A DNA stretch of 45,488 nucleotides from an archaeon (GTDB taxonomy: Archaea > B1Sed10-29 > JAJSAI01), in the NCBI GenBank assembly GCA_024274695.1, contig JAJSAI010000025.1, positions 1 to 45,488 of the forward strand, written 5' to 3'. This document shows, one piece after another, positions 8,061-14,168 of this stretch. Under the pieces are notes generated by a model. It ran no database searches, was not told the origin of the DNA, and worked only from the letters and a program-made list of their open reading frames with translations. The translations under genes and the position numbers were made by a program. Within the stretch, counting starts at the first letter, position 1. The number at the start of each line of letters is the position of its first letter.

Positions 8061-8815
8061 GATATCCGGTTGTAGACTCCCTTCAGCTCAAGAGGAGAGA
8101 GGCTTCGCACTTTTCTCTCGTCAGCTAATTCTTTTCCGTAAAGGTCTTGAACGACCCTCCCAATGTTTTTGTTGGGGTGCCTGAAGACCTGCTTGACGAA
8201 TTCTTCAAAGCCCTTGTCCTTTGCAATATCCTTCTTTTTGAGGATCACCACCGCCGCGTCCACCTTCGGCATAGGGTGGAACGCGCCTCTTGGCACGGTT
8301 TCCTTTATTCTGCCCTCGTAGTAGTACTGGGTTATGACCGAAACATGCCCGTAGCCAGGCCACCCTGGATCGGCGAGCAGTTTTTCCGCGAACTCCTTCT
8401 GGAACGTGAGCACGGCGAGGTCAGGGGCCTCCTGGACTATTTTCATTATGATGTCAGAGGATGAGGAGAAGGGAATGTTTGAAACGGTCTTGTTGTACTC
8501 TGGCACCTGTGTTTTCAGGTAGTCCTGGAACACGAACGTGATGTTGTTGTATTCTGAGAGCTCTGACGTGAGAAGTTTTTCCAGTCTCCTGTCTTTCTCA
8601 ACCGCTATTACCCTGCCCGCCCTCTTGGCAAGTTCTTTCGTGAGAAATCCGGGGCCCGGGCCGATTTCTAGCACGGTGTCTTCTCTGGTTATTTCAGCGT
8701 ATCTTACCATTCTTTCTATGATGCCGAAGTCTATCATGAAGTACTGGTCGAGCGCGTGGGATTGTCTGAAGTGGTACTTGGCGCAGAGTTTTAGCAGTTG
8801 TGGGCGAAGGTTCAT
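8057..8815 (-). CDS. ksgA: 16S rRNA N6,N6-dimethyladenosine transferase KsgA/Dim1
   Basis: The enzyme dimethylates two adjacent adenosines in the 3'-terminal hairpin of 16S rRNA late in small-subunit assembly. It has the family opening (HFRQSHALDQYFMID in place of the usual KKxLGQxFL), motif I VLEIGPGPGFLT, VIAVEKDRRL, and the substrate-binding motif NIPFSSSS where most members have NLPYxIS. FHPMPKVDAAVV is typical. The 252-residue length is normal. It starts 1 base after the DUF655 gene and overlaps the next gene by 4 bases. DUF655-KsgA-RpoF-eL21 linkage is a conserved archaeal cluster. Confidence 0.95.
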   Translation of the reverse strand: MNLRPQLLKLCAKYHFRQSHALDQYFMIDFGIIERMVRYAEITREDTVLEIGPGPGFLTKELAKRAGRVIAVEKDRRLEKLLTSELSEYNNITFVFQDYLKTQVPEYNKTVSNIPFSSSSDIIMKIVQEAPDLAVLTFQKEFAEKLLADPGWPGYGHVSVITQYYYEGRIKETVPRGAFHPMPKVDAAVVILKKKDIAKDKGFEEFVKQVFRHPNKNIGRVVQDLYGKELADERKVRSLSPLELKGVYNRIS

Positions 8816-8816
8816 T

Positions 8817-9404
8817 CTACCGCCTGAAGTGCCTTCTCTCGGTGCGCTCTCTGTACGGCCGGGTGAACAGGTAGTACTTTTCGTTTCCCTTCAGTTCTTC
8901 TATTATTCTTTCTACTATCATCTTTTTAGGGTCAGGGAGGAGGGGGACTCTCTCCGCCAGGTCCTTGAAGCTTTCAAAAGGCTTTTTCTCCCTCTGGGCC
9001 AGGATGTCCCACATGTGTTTTTTACCTATTCCTGGGAGGAGTTCCAGGGAATGCTGGCGTACTGTGATGCTTCCTGCCTTGTTGAAAAAGTTCACGAAAT
9101 AGTCTTCTTTTTCTTGGACAAGTTTTTCCAGCGTGTCCTTGAGTTCCTTCTGGGCGAGGTTCGTCAGCTTGTCGTACTTTATCCTGCCTTTTATGAACAG
9201 GACCTTGTCCCTTTTCTCCGGGCCTATGTACACTTTTTCTCCCGGGCTCACCTTAGCCTCTTTTTTTATTATAAGTTCTAAGAGGGTGAAGTGGTCAGTG
9301 CCTATAGCCTGGGCTATCGGTTCCTTCTTAAAACTGCCTGGATATCCTGCGGGAAGATAGTCCAGCACTATGGCGTATTCTTCCTTCAACGCTAACACCT
9401 TCAC
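8817..9404 (-). CDS. DUF655 nucleic-acid-binding protein
   Basis: An archaeal DUF655 protein of 195 residues. The N-terminal half is a small beta-barrel-like unit (EYAIVLDYLPAGYPG, then KVYIGPEKRDKVLFIKGRI). The second half contains a helix-hairpin-helix (LELLPGIGKKHMWDIL) and ends in a basic RERTERRHFRR tail. It is thought to bind RNA; no reaction is known. The GTG start at 9404 overlaps the rpoF stop by 4 bases (GTGA). Its fixed position next to ksgA and rpoF in many archaea suggests a role in ribosome production. Confidence 0.9.
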   Translation of the reverse strand: MKVLALKEEYAIVLDYLPAGYPGSFKKEPIAQAIGTDHFTLLELIIKKEAKVSPGEKVYIGPEKRDKVLFIKGRIKYDKLTNLAQKELKDTLEKLVQEKEDYFVNFFNKAGSITVRQHSLELLPGIGKKHMWDILAQREKKPFESFKDLAERVPLLPDPKKMIVERIIEELKGNEKYYLFTRPYRERTERRHFRR

Positions 9405-9718
9405 AGTTTTGAGAGTATTTCAAGGATTTTGTCAACGTTTTCTATTTTTCTTTTCTCAAACATTGCCTGAACCTGCTCGGGTATCTCAGGTTTCACGTTG
9501 ACAAGGTATACTGCTTCTTCTTCAGTGAAGCCGAGTTCCATGAGCTCTTTCTTCGCTTTTTCTGTCTTGGTCGGTGCGGCCGCAAACTTGTTCAGGTAAG
9601 TGTACGTGACCTTTTGCTCGTACGTCTGCTCTTCTCTCTCCTTCTTTTCAGCGGCTATTATCTCCTTTGCTTCCGCGAGTGTGAGGGGCTTTTCCGAGAT
9701 TATTCTTTTCCCTATCAT
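9401..9718 (-). CDS. rpoF: RNA polymerase subunit Rpo4/RpoF
   Basis: This is the archaeal Rpb4 homologue, which with Rpo7 forms the stalk of RNA polymerase. The 105-residue protein has the typical start (KRIISEKPLTLAEAKEII), a helical linker (TYEQKVTYTYLNKFA) and the closing HRDC-like part (ELGFTEEEAVYLVNVKPEIP...VDKILEIL). Translation is coupled to DUF655 by the GTGA overlap. The 46-base gap from eL21 carries a Shine-Dalgarno-like GGTGA before the ATG. Confidence 0.95.
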   Translation of the reverse strand: MIGKRIISEKPLTLAEAKEIIAAEKKEREEQTYEQKVTYTYLNKFAAAPTKTEKAKKELMELGFTEEEAVYLVNVKPEIPEQVQAMFEKRKIENVDKILEILSKL

Positions 9719-9764
9719 TATCCATCACCATGTGATCCTTGCATTTGAAAGAAAAGCAGGTTTT

Positions 9765-10064
9765 TTAGGTTTCCTGTTTCTGCAGGTGTACCGGGTGCAC
9801 GATTATGTTCTTCCTGGCGTTCATGTCCCTTACTCTAACGATGTAGCAGGCCCCCTGCACTCCCACGACTTCTCCAGTGCGGCCGTGGAATCTTCTGTGC
9901 GGGAGTCCAGAGTGCACGCTGGGCTCTGGCTTTATGTGCACCCTGTCCCCTATTTCAAAGGATTTCAAGAAAGAGTTAACATTAGGCATGCCCCTTTCTC
10001 TGGGCGATTTGGACATTTTGCCCCTTGTCTTTGACCTAGGGCCTTTGTGCTTGTACTTGACCAT
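9765..10064 (-). CDS. rpl21e: ribosomal protein eL21
   Basis: Large-subunit protein eL21 of 99 residues with the family signatures KHKGPRSKTRGKM, FEIGDRVHIKPEPSVHSGLP and RRFHGRTGEVVGVQG. It is the first gene of an eight-gene minus-strand operon running to 5369. The palindromic A/T box at 10108-10115 lies 44-51 bases upstream, giving a short leader with a GAGGGCGAT Shine-Dalgarno site just before the ATG. Confidence 0.97.
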   Translation of the reverse strand: MVKYKHKGPRSKTRGKMSKSPRERGMPNVNSFLKSFEIGDRVHIKPEPSVHSGLPHRRFHGRTGEVVGVQGACYIVRVRDMNARKNIIVHPVHLQKQET

Positions 10065-10107
10065 TCTGATCGCCCTCTTTTTTCCTTATTTTTTCAAACA
10101 TACACAT

Positions 10108-10115
10108 ATTTAAAT
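10108..10115. promoter_or_regulatory. palindromic TATA-type element between divergent genes
   Basis: ATTTAAAT is a perfect palindrome located 28-35 bases before the GTG of the plus-strand membrane protein (10143) and 44-51 bases before the eL21 ATG on the minus strand. It is the best TATA-like sequence in this 78-base gap and could serve both directions. This is inferred from position and composition. Confidence 0.5.
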
Positions 10116-10142
10116 TAATACCCATAATATAACTACCGGAGA

Positions 10143-10457
10143 GTGGTGCTCTTGGGAGATGACAAGAAGGCTTGGCTGACAGAGGATAGCCTCACCCATC
10201 TTGCCATGGGCTTTTTCGTGGTACTGGTCTTCCTGAACTCCACTAGCCCTGCCGCTCTCGGACCTCTCCTCATGGTCTTGGGCGGTTTTTCTGTGTTCTT
10301 GATGGCTGTAGGAGTTTACAGGTACTTCACGCAACAGGACCAGTTCACCGTGGCTGCTGGATTCGCTCTGGCGTTTTTAATATCCTTATTCTTTGGGCCC
10401 CAGCACGTTATAAACCCCTTGTTATTGCTGTTGAGCCTGCTCGCCAGAGTGATTTAA
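10143..10457 (+). CDS. small membrane protein, three helices
   Basis: I do not recognise this 104-residue protein. After a short charged N-terminus (GDDKKAWLTEDSL) there are three hydrophobic segments: THLAMGFFVVLVFLNS, AALGPLLMVLGGFSVFLMAV and FTVAAGFALAFLISLFFG, then a hydrophobic tail. GTG at 10143 is used because the A/T box at 10108-10115 is ~30 bases upstream; TTG at 10152 is an alternative. It is divergent from the eL21 operon and sits just before the TBP-like gene. Confidence 0.7.
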   Translation: MVLLGDDKKAWLTEDSLTHLAMGFFVVLVFLNSTSPAALGPLLMVLGGFSVFLMAVGVYRYFTQQDQFTVAAGFALAFLISLFFGPQHVINPLLLLLSLLARVI

Positions 10458-10467
10458 AAAGGCAAGC

Positions 10468-10494
10468 TTTATAAACTTTATAAAGGTATATAAA
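10468..10494 (+). promoter_or_regulatory. three stacked TATA boxes upstream of the TBP-like gene
   Basis: TTTATAAA at 10468-10475, TTTATAAA at 10477-10484 and TATATAAA at 10487-10494 are spaced 9 and 10 bases apart, about one helical turn each. The ATG of the TBP-like gene is at 10525 with GGGAGGT at 10511-10517. One box would suffice for a promoter, so the array may allow side-by-side binding of TBP-family proteins. That function is inference. Confidence 0.75.
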
Positions 10495-10524
10495 GAGTGG
10501 ATCAAGTAAAGGGAGGTTTTTCTA

Positions 10525-10869
10525 ATGCCTGCTAAGAAAACCGCGAGAACTTCTAAAACGAGCAAAAAGCCTGCCAAGAGAACAACCAAAAAGGGCAGGA
10601 AGAAAATAGAGTACCGGATTGAGAACATTGTGGCCTCAGCAAGCCTTAACGTGGAACTGGACCTGTACGCGATAGCAAGGGAAGTCCCGAACGTGGAGTA
10701 CGAGCCGGAACAGTTCCCAGGAGCTATACTCAAGCTAAAAGAACCGAGAATAACCCTGCTGTTGTTCAAGAACGGCAAGCTAATATGCGCTGGGGCGAAG
10801 AGCGAGAAGCAAGTAGAGGAAGCAATTCAGACCGCGTACAACATGGTAAAGCACTGCGTCAAGAAGTAG
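10525..10869 (+). CDS. single-repeat (half-size) TATA-binding protein homologue
   Basis: TBP recognises the TATA box and nucleates archaeal transcription initiation. Normal TBP is ~180 residues made of two similar repeats forming a saddle. This protein has 114 residues: a basic tail (1-28, MPAKKTARTSKTSKKPAKRT...) and one TBP repeat (29-111). The repeat is well conserved: IENIVASASLNVELDLYAIA, EYEPEQFPGAILKLKEP, ITLLLFKNGKLICAGAKSE. Both phenylalanines expected to kink DNA are present (F64 in QFPG, F81 in LLLFKNG). No second repeat follows in any frame; a convergent gene overlaps its last 11 bases. A homodimer would rebuild the saddle. Whether a full-length TBP exists elsewhere in the genome cannot be seen. 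Confidence 0.88.
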   Translation: MPAKKTARTSKTSKKPAKRTTKKGRKKIEYRIENIVASASLNVELDLYAIAREVPNVEYEPEQFPGAILKLKEPRITLLLFKNGKLICAGAKSEKQVEEAIQTAYNMVKHCVKK

Positions 10870-11572
10870 GAGAACCTTTTACCCCCTCTTTTTCTTCATT
10901 TTCATCTTCTTCCCCGAGGCTGATGCCCGCCTCTTCAGCGAGCTTTTCCATTGTCTCTAGCACGGGAACGCTTTCCTCGGGAAGGGTCGTGGTTTCTTCC
11001 TCTTCTCCCTCTTCTTTTTGTTCTCCTATCCCTTGCAGCACTGTATCAATGTTCATCAGAAGCATGAGCAGTTCCAAAACGAGCATCAGCTTCATCGGGT
11101 CCTTCTTGTAGTAGTCATAGTAGACCTTGAGCAGGTTAACGTACTTGCGCTCAATGTACCTGCCCTTGTAGGACCTCAGGAGCTCCCGCAGTTCTCTTTT
11201 GAGGATCCTTGGGTCCTGAACTTCTTCAGGGACCTGTATGTTCTGCACGCAGAACTGAGCGATCTGGTGCAGCACCTCAGGGGGCATGCTAAGGACAATG
11301 TCTGGCTCCGGCAGCTTGTACATGTTCAGGTAGTAGTCTTTCTCAGGGAACTTCCCGAACAAGTCCACGGTAAACCTTCTTATTATCATCGCCCGCGCGC
11401 TGTAGTGCGTGGCATAGTACTGTTCTCCTTTCTTTAGCGCTTCCTCGGCGATTTTGCTGTTCTGCTCGTAAAAGTAGCCAAGGGCAAAGTAGATTATCGC
11501 GAGCTTGTCAGGCCTGCCGTACTTGAGCTTGCTCTTGAACTCTTTGAACTTGCTCGCAAGATCAAGACCCAT
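10859..11572 (-). CDS. unknown helical protein with acidic C-terminal tail
   Basis: I do not recognise this 237-residue protein. It is mainly helical, with aromatic-rich segments (KLAIIYFALGYFYEQNSK, YEQ/YYATHYSARAMIIRRF) that resemble TPR-like helical hairpins, then EVQDPRILKRELRELLRSYK and LMLVLELLMLLMNIDTVLQG. The last ~45 residues are very acidic (EEGEEEE, GEEDENEEKE). The stop overlaps the convergent TBP-like gene by 11 bases. The ATG at 11572 is the first in the frame. Cytosolic location is likely, as there is no signal sequence. Confidence 0.75.
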   Translation of the reverse strand: MGLDLASKFKEFKSKLKYGRPDKLAIIYFALGYFYEQNSKIAEEALKKGEQYYATHYSARAMIIRRFTVDLFGKFPEKDYYLNMYKLPEPDIVLSMPPEVLHQIAQFCVQNIQVPEEVQDPRILKRELRELLRSYKGRYIERKYVNLLKVYYDYYKKDPMKLMLVLELLMLLMNIDTVLQGIGEQKEEGEEEETTTLPEESVPVLETMEKLAEEAGISLGEEDENEEKEGVKGSPTS

Positions 11573-11592
11573 CAGGTCCTGAAGAGGAGGGG

Positions 11593-12438
11593 CTAGTATA
11601 AAACCTTTTGCATGCGCTTCCTCGCCTCTTCTTCAGAGAACGCCGAAAGGGGCACGAACACAGGGAACCCTTTCCCGAAGTACTCAAAGGAGTCCCTAAT
11701 TTTTTCCTTGGTCTGCGGGACCACCACCGCAAGCGCGTTCTCCTCTTCTGCCGCTTGGAACAGGCCTGACTGCACGTGCTTCAGCCCCTTACCTGAGGAC
11801 CACTCTTCAAGAACAGCGGGGTTAGCGGAGCCCACGAGCACGGTCTCGACCCCCCTGCGCATTATCATCCACGCGGCGAACAGCCCGAGATCATCATCGG
11901 CCAGCGCAACAGCCCTTCCCCCTGCAGTCCCGTACGGCAGGCCCCCGGGCCCCTTCAGCGTACGGGTGAAGACGTACGCCTTGCCCTTGAATATTTCCAC
12001 GTTCACCTGCTGTTCTGGGTTCTTGAGCCTGACCTTCAGCCCCAGCCTCTTGACTATCTCGGCCCCTACCCTCTCGTTCACCTGCTGGGATGTTAGGGGG
12101 AAGGCTTTGTCAAGCCTCTGGGTCCTGACCGCGAAGGTCTTTCCTGGCTCGCACGCCCTGACAGCCGCCTCTGTTATCTCGTCCAACTCCGCGTCCACTT
12201 CCTTCGCGGGAGAAAAGGATGACACCCCGAAAACCTTGGACAGCTTTTCCAGGGCCTCTTGCACGTTTCCCCTGACCACTATCCTCCAGTACTTGTTGCT
12301 CACCTTGTGCCCGGGAAGCACCCTCTGGATGTTGGAAGTCAGGATCTTGATGAACTGGCTCCTGACGGGCTCTGCCTTCGTGTAAATCTCAGCGTGCCTG
12401 ACTATCACAACATCCAGCGAGAAGGTTTCTGGGACCAT
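11593..12438 (-). CDS. THUMP protein, ThiI N-terminal half with degenerate PP-loop remnant
   Basis: Residues 1-~165 match the N-terminal ferredoxin-like plus THUMP region of tRNA 4-thiouridine synthase ThiI (VVIVRHAEIYTKAEPVRSQF, then KTFAVRTQRLDKAFPLTSQQ and ERVGAEIVKRLGLKVRLKNP). The ThiI junction GGLPYGTAG follows. Where ThiI has the PP-loop SGGIDSPVA, this protein reads ALADDDLGLFA, so the ATP pyrophosphatase site is lost, though MIMRRGVETVLV keeps the family pattern. The true start is ATG 12438; TATA-like ATATAAAA at 12461-12468 is 23-30 bases upstream. The frame stays open much further upstream but there it is antisense to PAN. A separate catalytic PP-loop protein is at 40672-41286. Confidence 0.85.
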   Translation of the reverse strand: MVPETFSLDVVIVRHAEIYTKAEPVRSQFIKILTSNIQRVLPGHKVSNKYWRIVVRGNVQEALEKLSKVFGVSSFSPAKEVDAELDEITEAAVRACEPGKTFAVRTQRLDKAFPLTSQQVNERVGAEIVKRLGLKVRLKNPEQQVNVEIFKGKAYVFTRTLKGPGGLPYGTAGGRAVALADDDLGLFAAWMIMRRGVETVLVGSANPAVLEEWSSGKGLKHVQSGLFQAAEEENALAVVVPQTKEKIRDSFEYFGKGFPVFVPLSAFSEEEARKRMQKVLY

Positions 12439-12511
12439 CCTTGTTATGTGAGCTGGAAAAATATAAAAAGGAGGCCGGTAGAAAGACATACTGTAAGGGA
12501 CGTGAAGTGTT

Positions 12512-13657
12512 ATGCCCGCCGCGCTCGAGGACGAACTTCTTTCGGTTGAGGAGAGGCTTAAGATTCTGGAGCTGGAGAACAGGATGCTCCAGCAGGAGGC
12601 AGAGGACCTGCAGAGGCAGCTTGCTGCTGCCAGGAGCGAGCTTGACAAGCTCAAGAAGCCTCCCCTGATAGTGGCTACTGTCCAGGAGAAGATAGGGGAG
12701 GAGAGGGCTGTTGTGAAGAGCCCTACTGGGATGACTGTCCTGATAGACGTTCCCAGGGAAATAAAAGCAGGGGACAGGCTCTTGCTGAACCAGCACACTC
12801 TAGCGTACGTTGGCAAGCTTCCTCCGGAGAAAAACTCGCTCGCCTTGGGCGCGGAGGTCATTGAAAAGCCGAAGGTTTCTTTCAAGGACATCGGAGGGCT
12901 TGACGAGCAGATAAGAGAGATAAGAGAAGCGATAGAGCTTCCCTTGCTCAAGCCGGAGCTGTTCAAGAAGGTAGGAATAGTGCCTCCCAAGGGAGTGCTC
13001 TTGTACGGGCCCCCAGGGTGTGGTAAGACAATGCTCGCCAAGGCAGTGGCGAACGAGACCAACGCCACGTTCATCCGGCTCGTGGGCTCAGAGCTCGTGA
13101 AAAAGTTCATAGGAGAAGGAGCCCGGCTGGTCAAGGACGTGTTCGCGCTCGCCAGAGAAAAAGCACCCAGCATACTCTTCATTGACGAGATTGACGCCGT
13201 GGCAGCCAAGAGGCTTGAGGAGACCACGGGAGGAGACAGGGAAGTGAACCGGACGCTCATGCAGTTGCTGGCAGAGCTTGACGGTTTTGACGAGCTCGAA
13301 AACGTTAGGATCATCGGGGCCACTAACAGGATGGATATTCTTGACCCTGCCCTGATAAGGCCTGGAAGGTTTGACAGGCTCATAGAGATCCCTGCCCCTG
13401 ACGAGAAGGCAAGGGAAGAAATATTCAGGATTCATATGAAGGGAATGAACGTGAGGGGAGTGGACCCCAAGTGGCTCGCGAAACAGTCTGACGGAGCAAT
13501 AGGATCAGAGATAAAGGCTATATGCACTGAAGCAGGAATGTTCGCCATACGCGAGGGCAAGGATACCGTGACGAGAAAGCACTTCAAGATGGCCTTGGAC
13601 AAAGTCCTGGGCCCCGTTATTGAGGAATCAGGGGAAGAAAAGAAGAGTTACTTGTGA
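12512..13657 (+). CDS. pan: proteasome-activating nucleotidase PAN
   Basis: PAN is the hexameric AAA+ unfoldase that feeds the archaeal 20S proteasome. The order is right: N-terminal coiled coil (residues ~7-50), OB domain (~52-115), then the AAA+ module with Walker A GPPGCGKT (166-173), Walker B ILFIDEID (221-228), sensor ATNRMD and arginine fingers in IRPGRFDR. The 381-residue length is slightly short for the family. The C-terminus is KKSYL: the penultimate Tyr of the HbYX proteasome-docking motif is kept, but Ser replaces the hydrophobic residue. It is divergent from the THUMP gene, and its stop overlaps the next gene by 10 bases. Confidence 0.94.
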   Translation: MPAALEDELLSVEERLKILELENRMLQQEAEDLQRQLAAARSELDKLKKPPLIVATVQEKIGEERAVVKSPTGMTVLIDVPREIKAGDRLLLNQHTLAYVGKLPPEKNSLALGAEVIEKPKVSFKDIGGLDEQIREIREAIELPLLKPELFKKVGIVPPKGVLLYGPPGCGKTMLAKAVANETNATFIRLVGSELVKKFIGEGARLVKDVFALAREKAPSILFIDEIDAVAAKRLEETTGGDREVNRTLMQLLAELDGFDELENVRIIGATNRMDILDPALIRPGRFDRLIEIPAPDEKAREEIFRIHMKGMNVRGVDPKWLAKQSDGAIGSEIKAICTEAGMFAIREGKDTVTRKHFKMALDKVLGPVIEESGEEKKSYL

Positions 13658-14100
13658 ACAGCAGACCATACTCTCTCGGCCTGTTCTTTGGTCAGGCCCC
13701 TCTTGACCATCTCTCTCACAAACTCGTCCTTGGCCCCTTTTCTCACGAGTTCCATCATACGCTCTTCCTGAGACTCCACCTGCTCCGGGCGGAACCCCTC
13801 TTCTATCCAGGCCTTCCTCATTTCTTCCCTCACGCTCCCGCGGACGGGCATCCTGGAAAGCAGTGACGCGAAGATCTGCACTCCCCCGTACTCCCTGTAG
13901 ATTATGCTGGCTATTGCCCTGCGGCTTACTTTCAGCCCCTTTTCCTCAAGCCTCTTCTGGATCAAGGGGATTATGTCCATGTACGACATCGTCCGGAGAA
14001 CCCTCATTTTCCCCAGGTTGACCCTTTTCTCAGGCCCTTGGATAAGAAGCTTGGCCAGCTCTTCTCTCACTGCTCTTGCTTTCTCGCTCGGCCTTCCCAT
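13648..14100 (-). CDS. unknown helical DNA- or RNA-binding-like protein
   Basis: I do not recognise this 150-residue protein. It is basic and helical. Residues ~38-75 ([35 protein letters not shown]) look like a winged-helix/HTH with a recognition helix, and the C-terminus has two short helices of UBA-like length ending in [16 protein letters not shown]. The start at 14100 ([11 protein letters not shown]) is preferred because a TATA-like element at 14124-14130 is 24-30 bases upstream; the longer frame from 14124 would begin inside that box. It converges on PAN. Confidence 0.72.
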   Translation of the reverse strand: MGRPSEKARAVREELAKLLIQGPEKRVNLGKMRVLRTMSYMDIIPLIQKRLEEKGLKVSRRAIASIIYREYGGVQIFASLLSRMPVRGSVREEMRKAWIEEGFRPEQVESQEERMMELVRKGAKDEFVREMVKRGLTKEQAERVWSAVHK

Positions 14101-14168
14101 GATCGTGAAAAGAACGGAATGCATTAAAAGGCTTTTGGGCTAAAAAGAATGAGGTTCGGTGACCCAGG

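Noticed and set aside
10785-11111. Second half of TBP in another frame after 10869
   Set aside because: The plus-strand frame there is Ser-rich and mirrors the acidic tail of the minus-strand gene; no TBP repeat motif is present, so a simple frameshift of a full TBP is not supported.
12439-13383. Upstream extension of the THUMP reading frame to give a 596-residue protein
   Set aside because: That part is antisense to the PAN AAA+ domain and is Ser-rich low-complexity; the TATA-like box at 12461-12468 and the THUMP start place the gene start at 12438.
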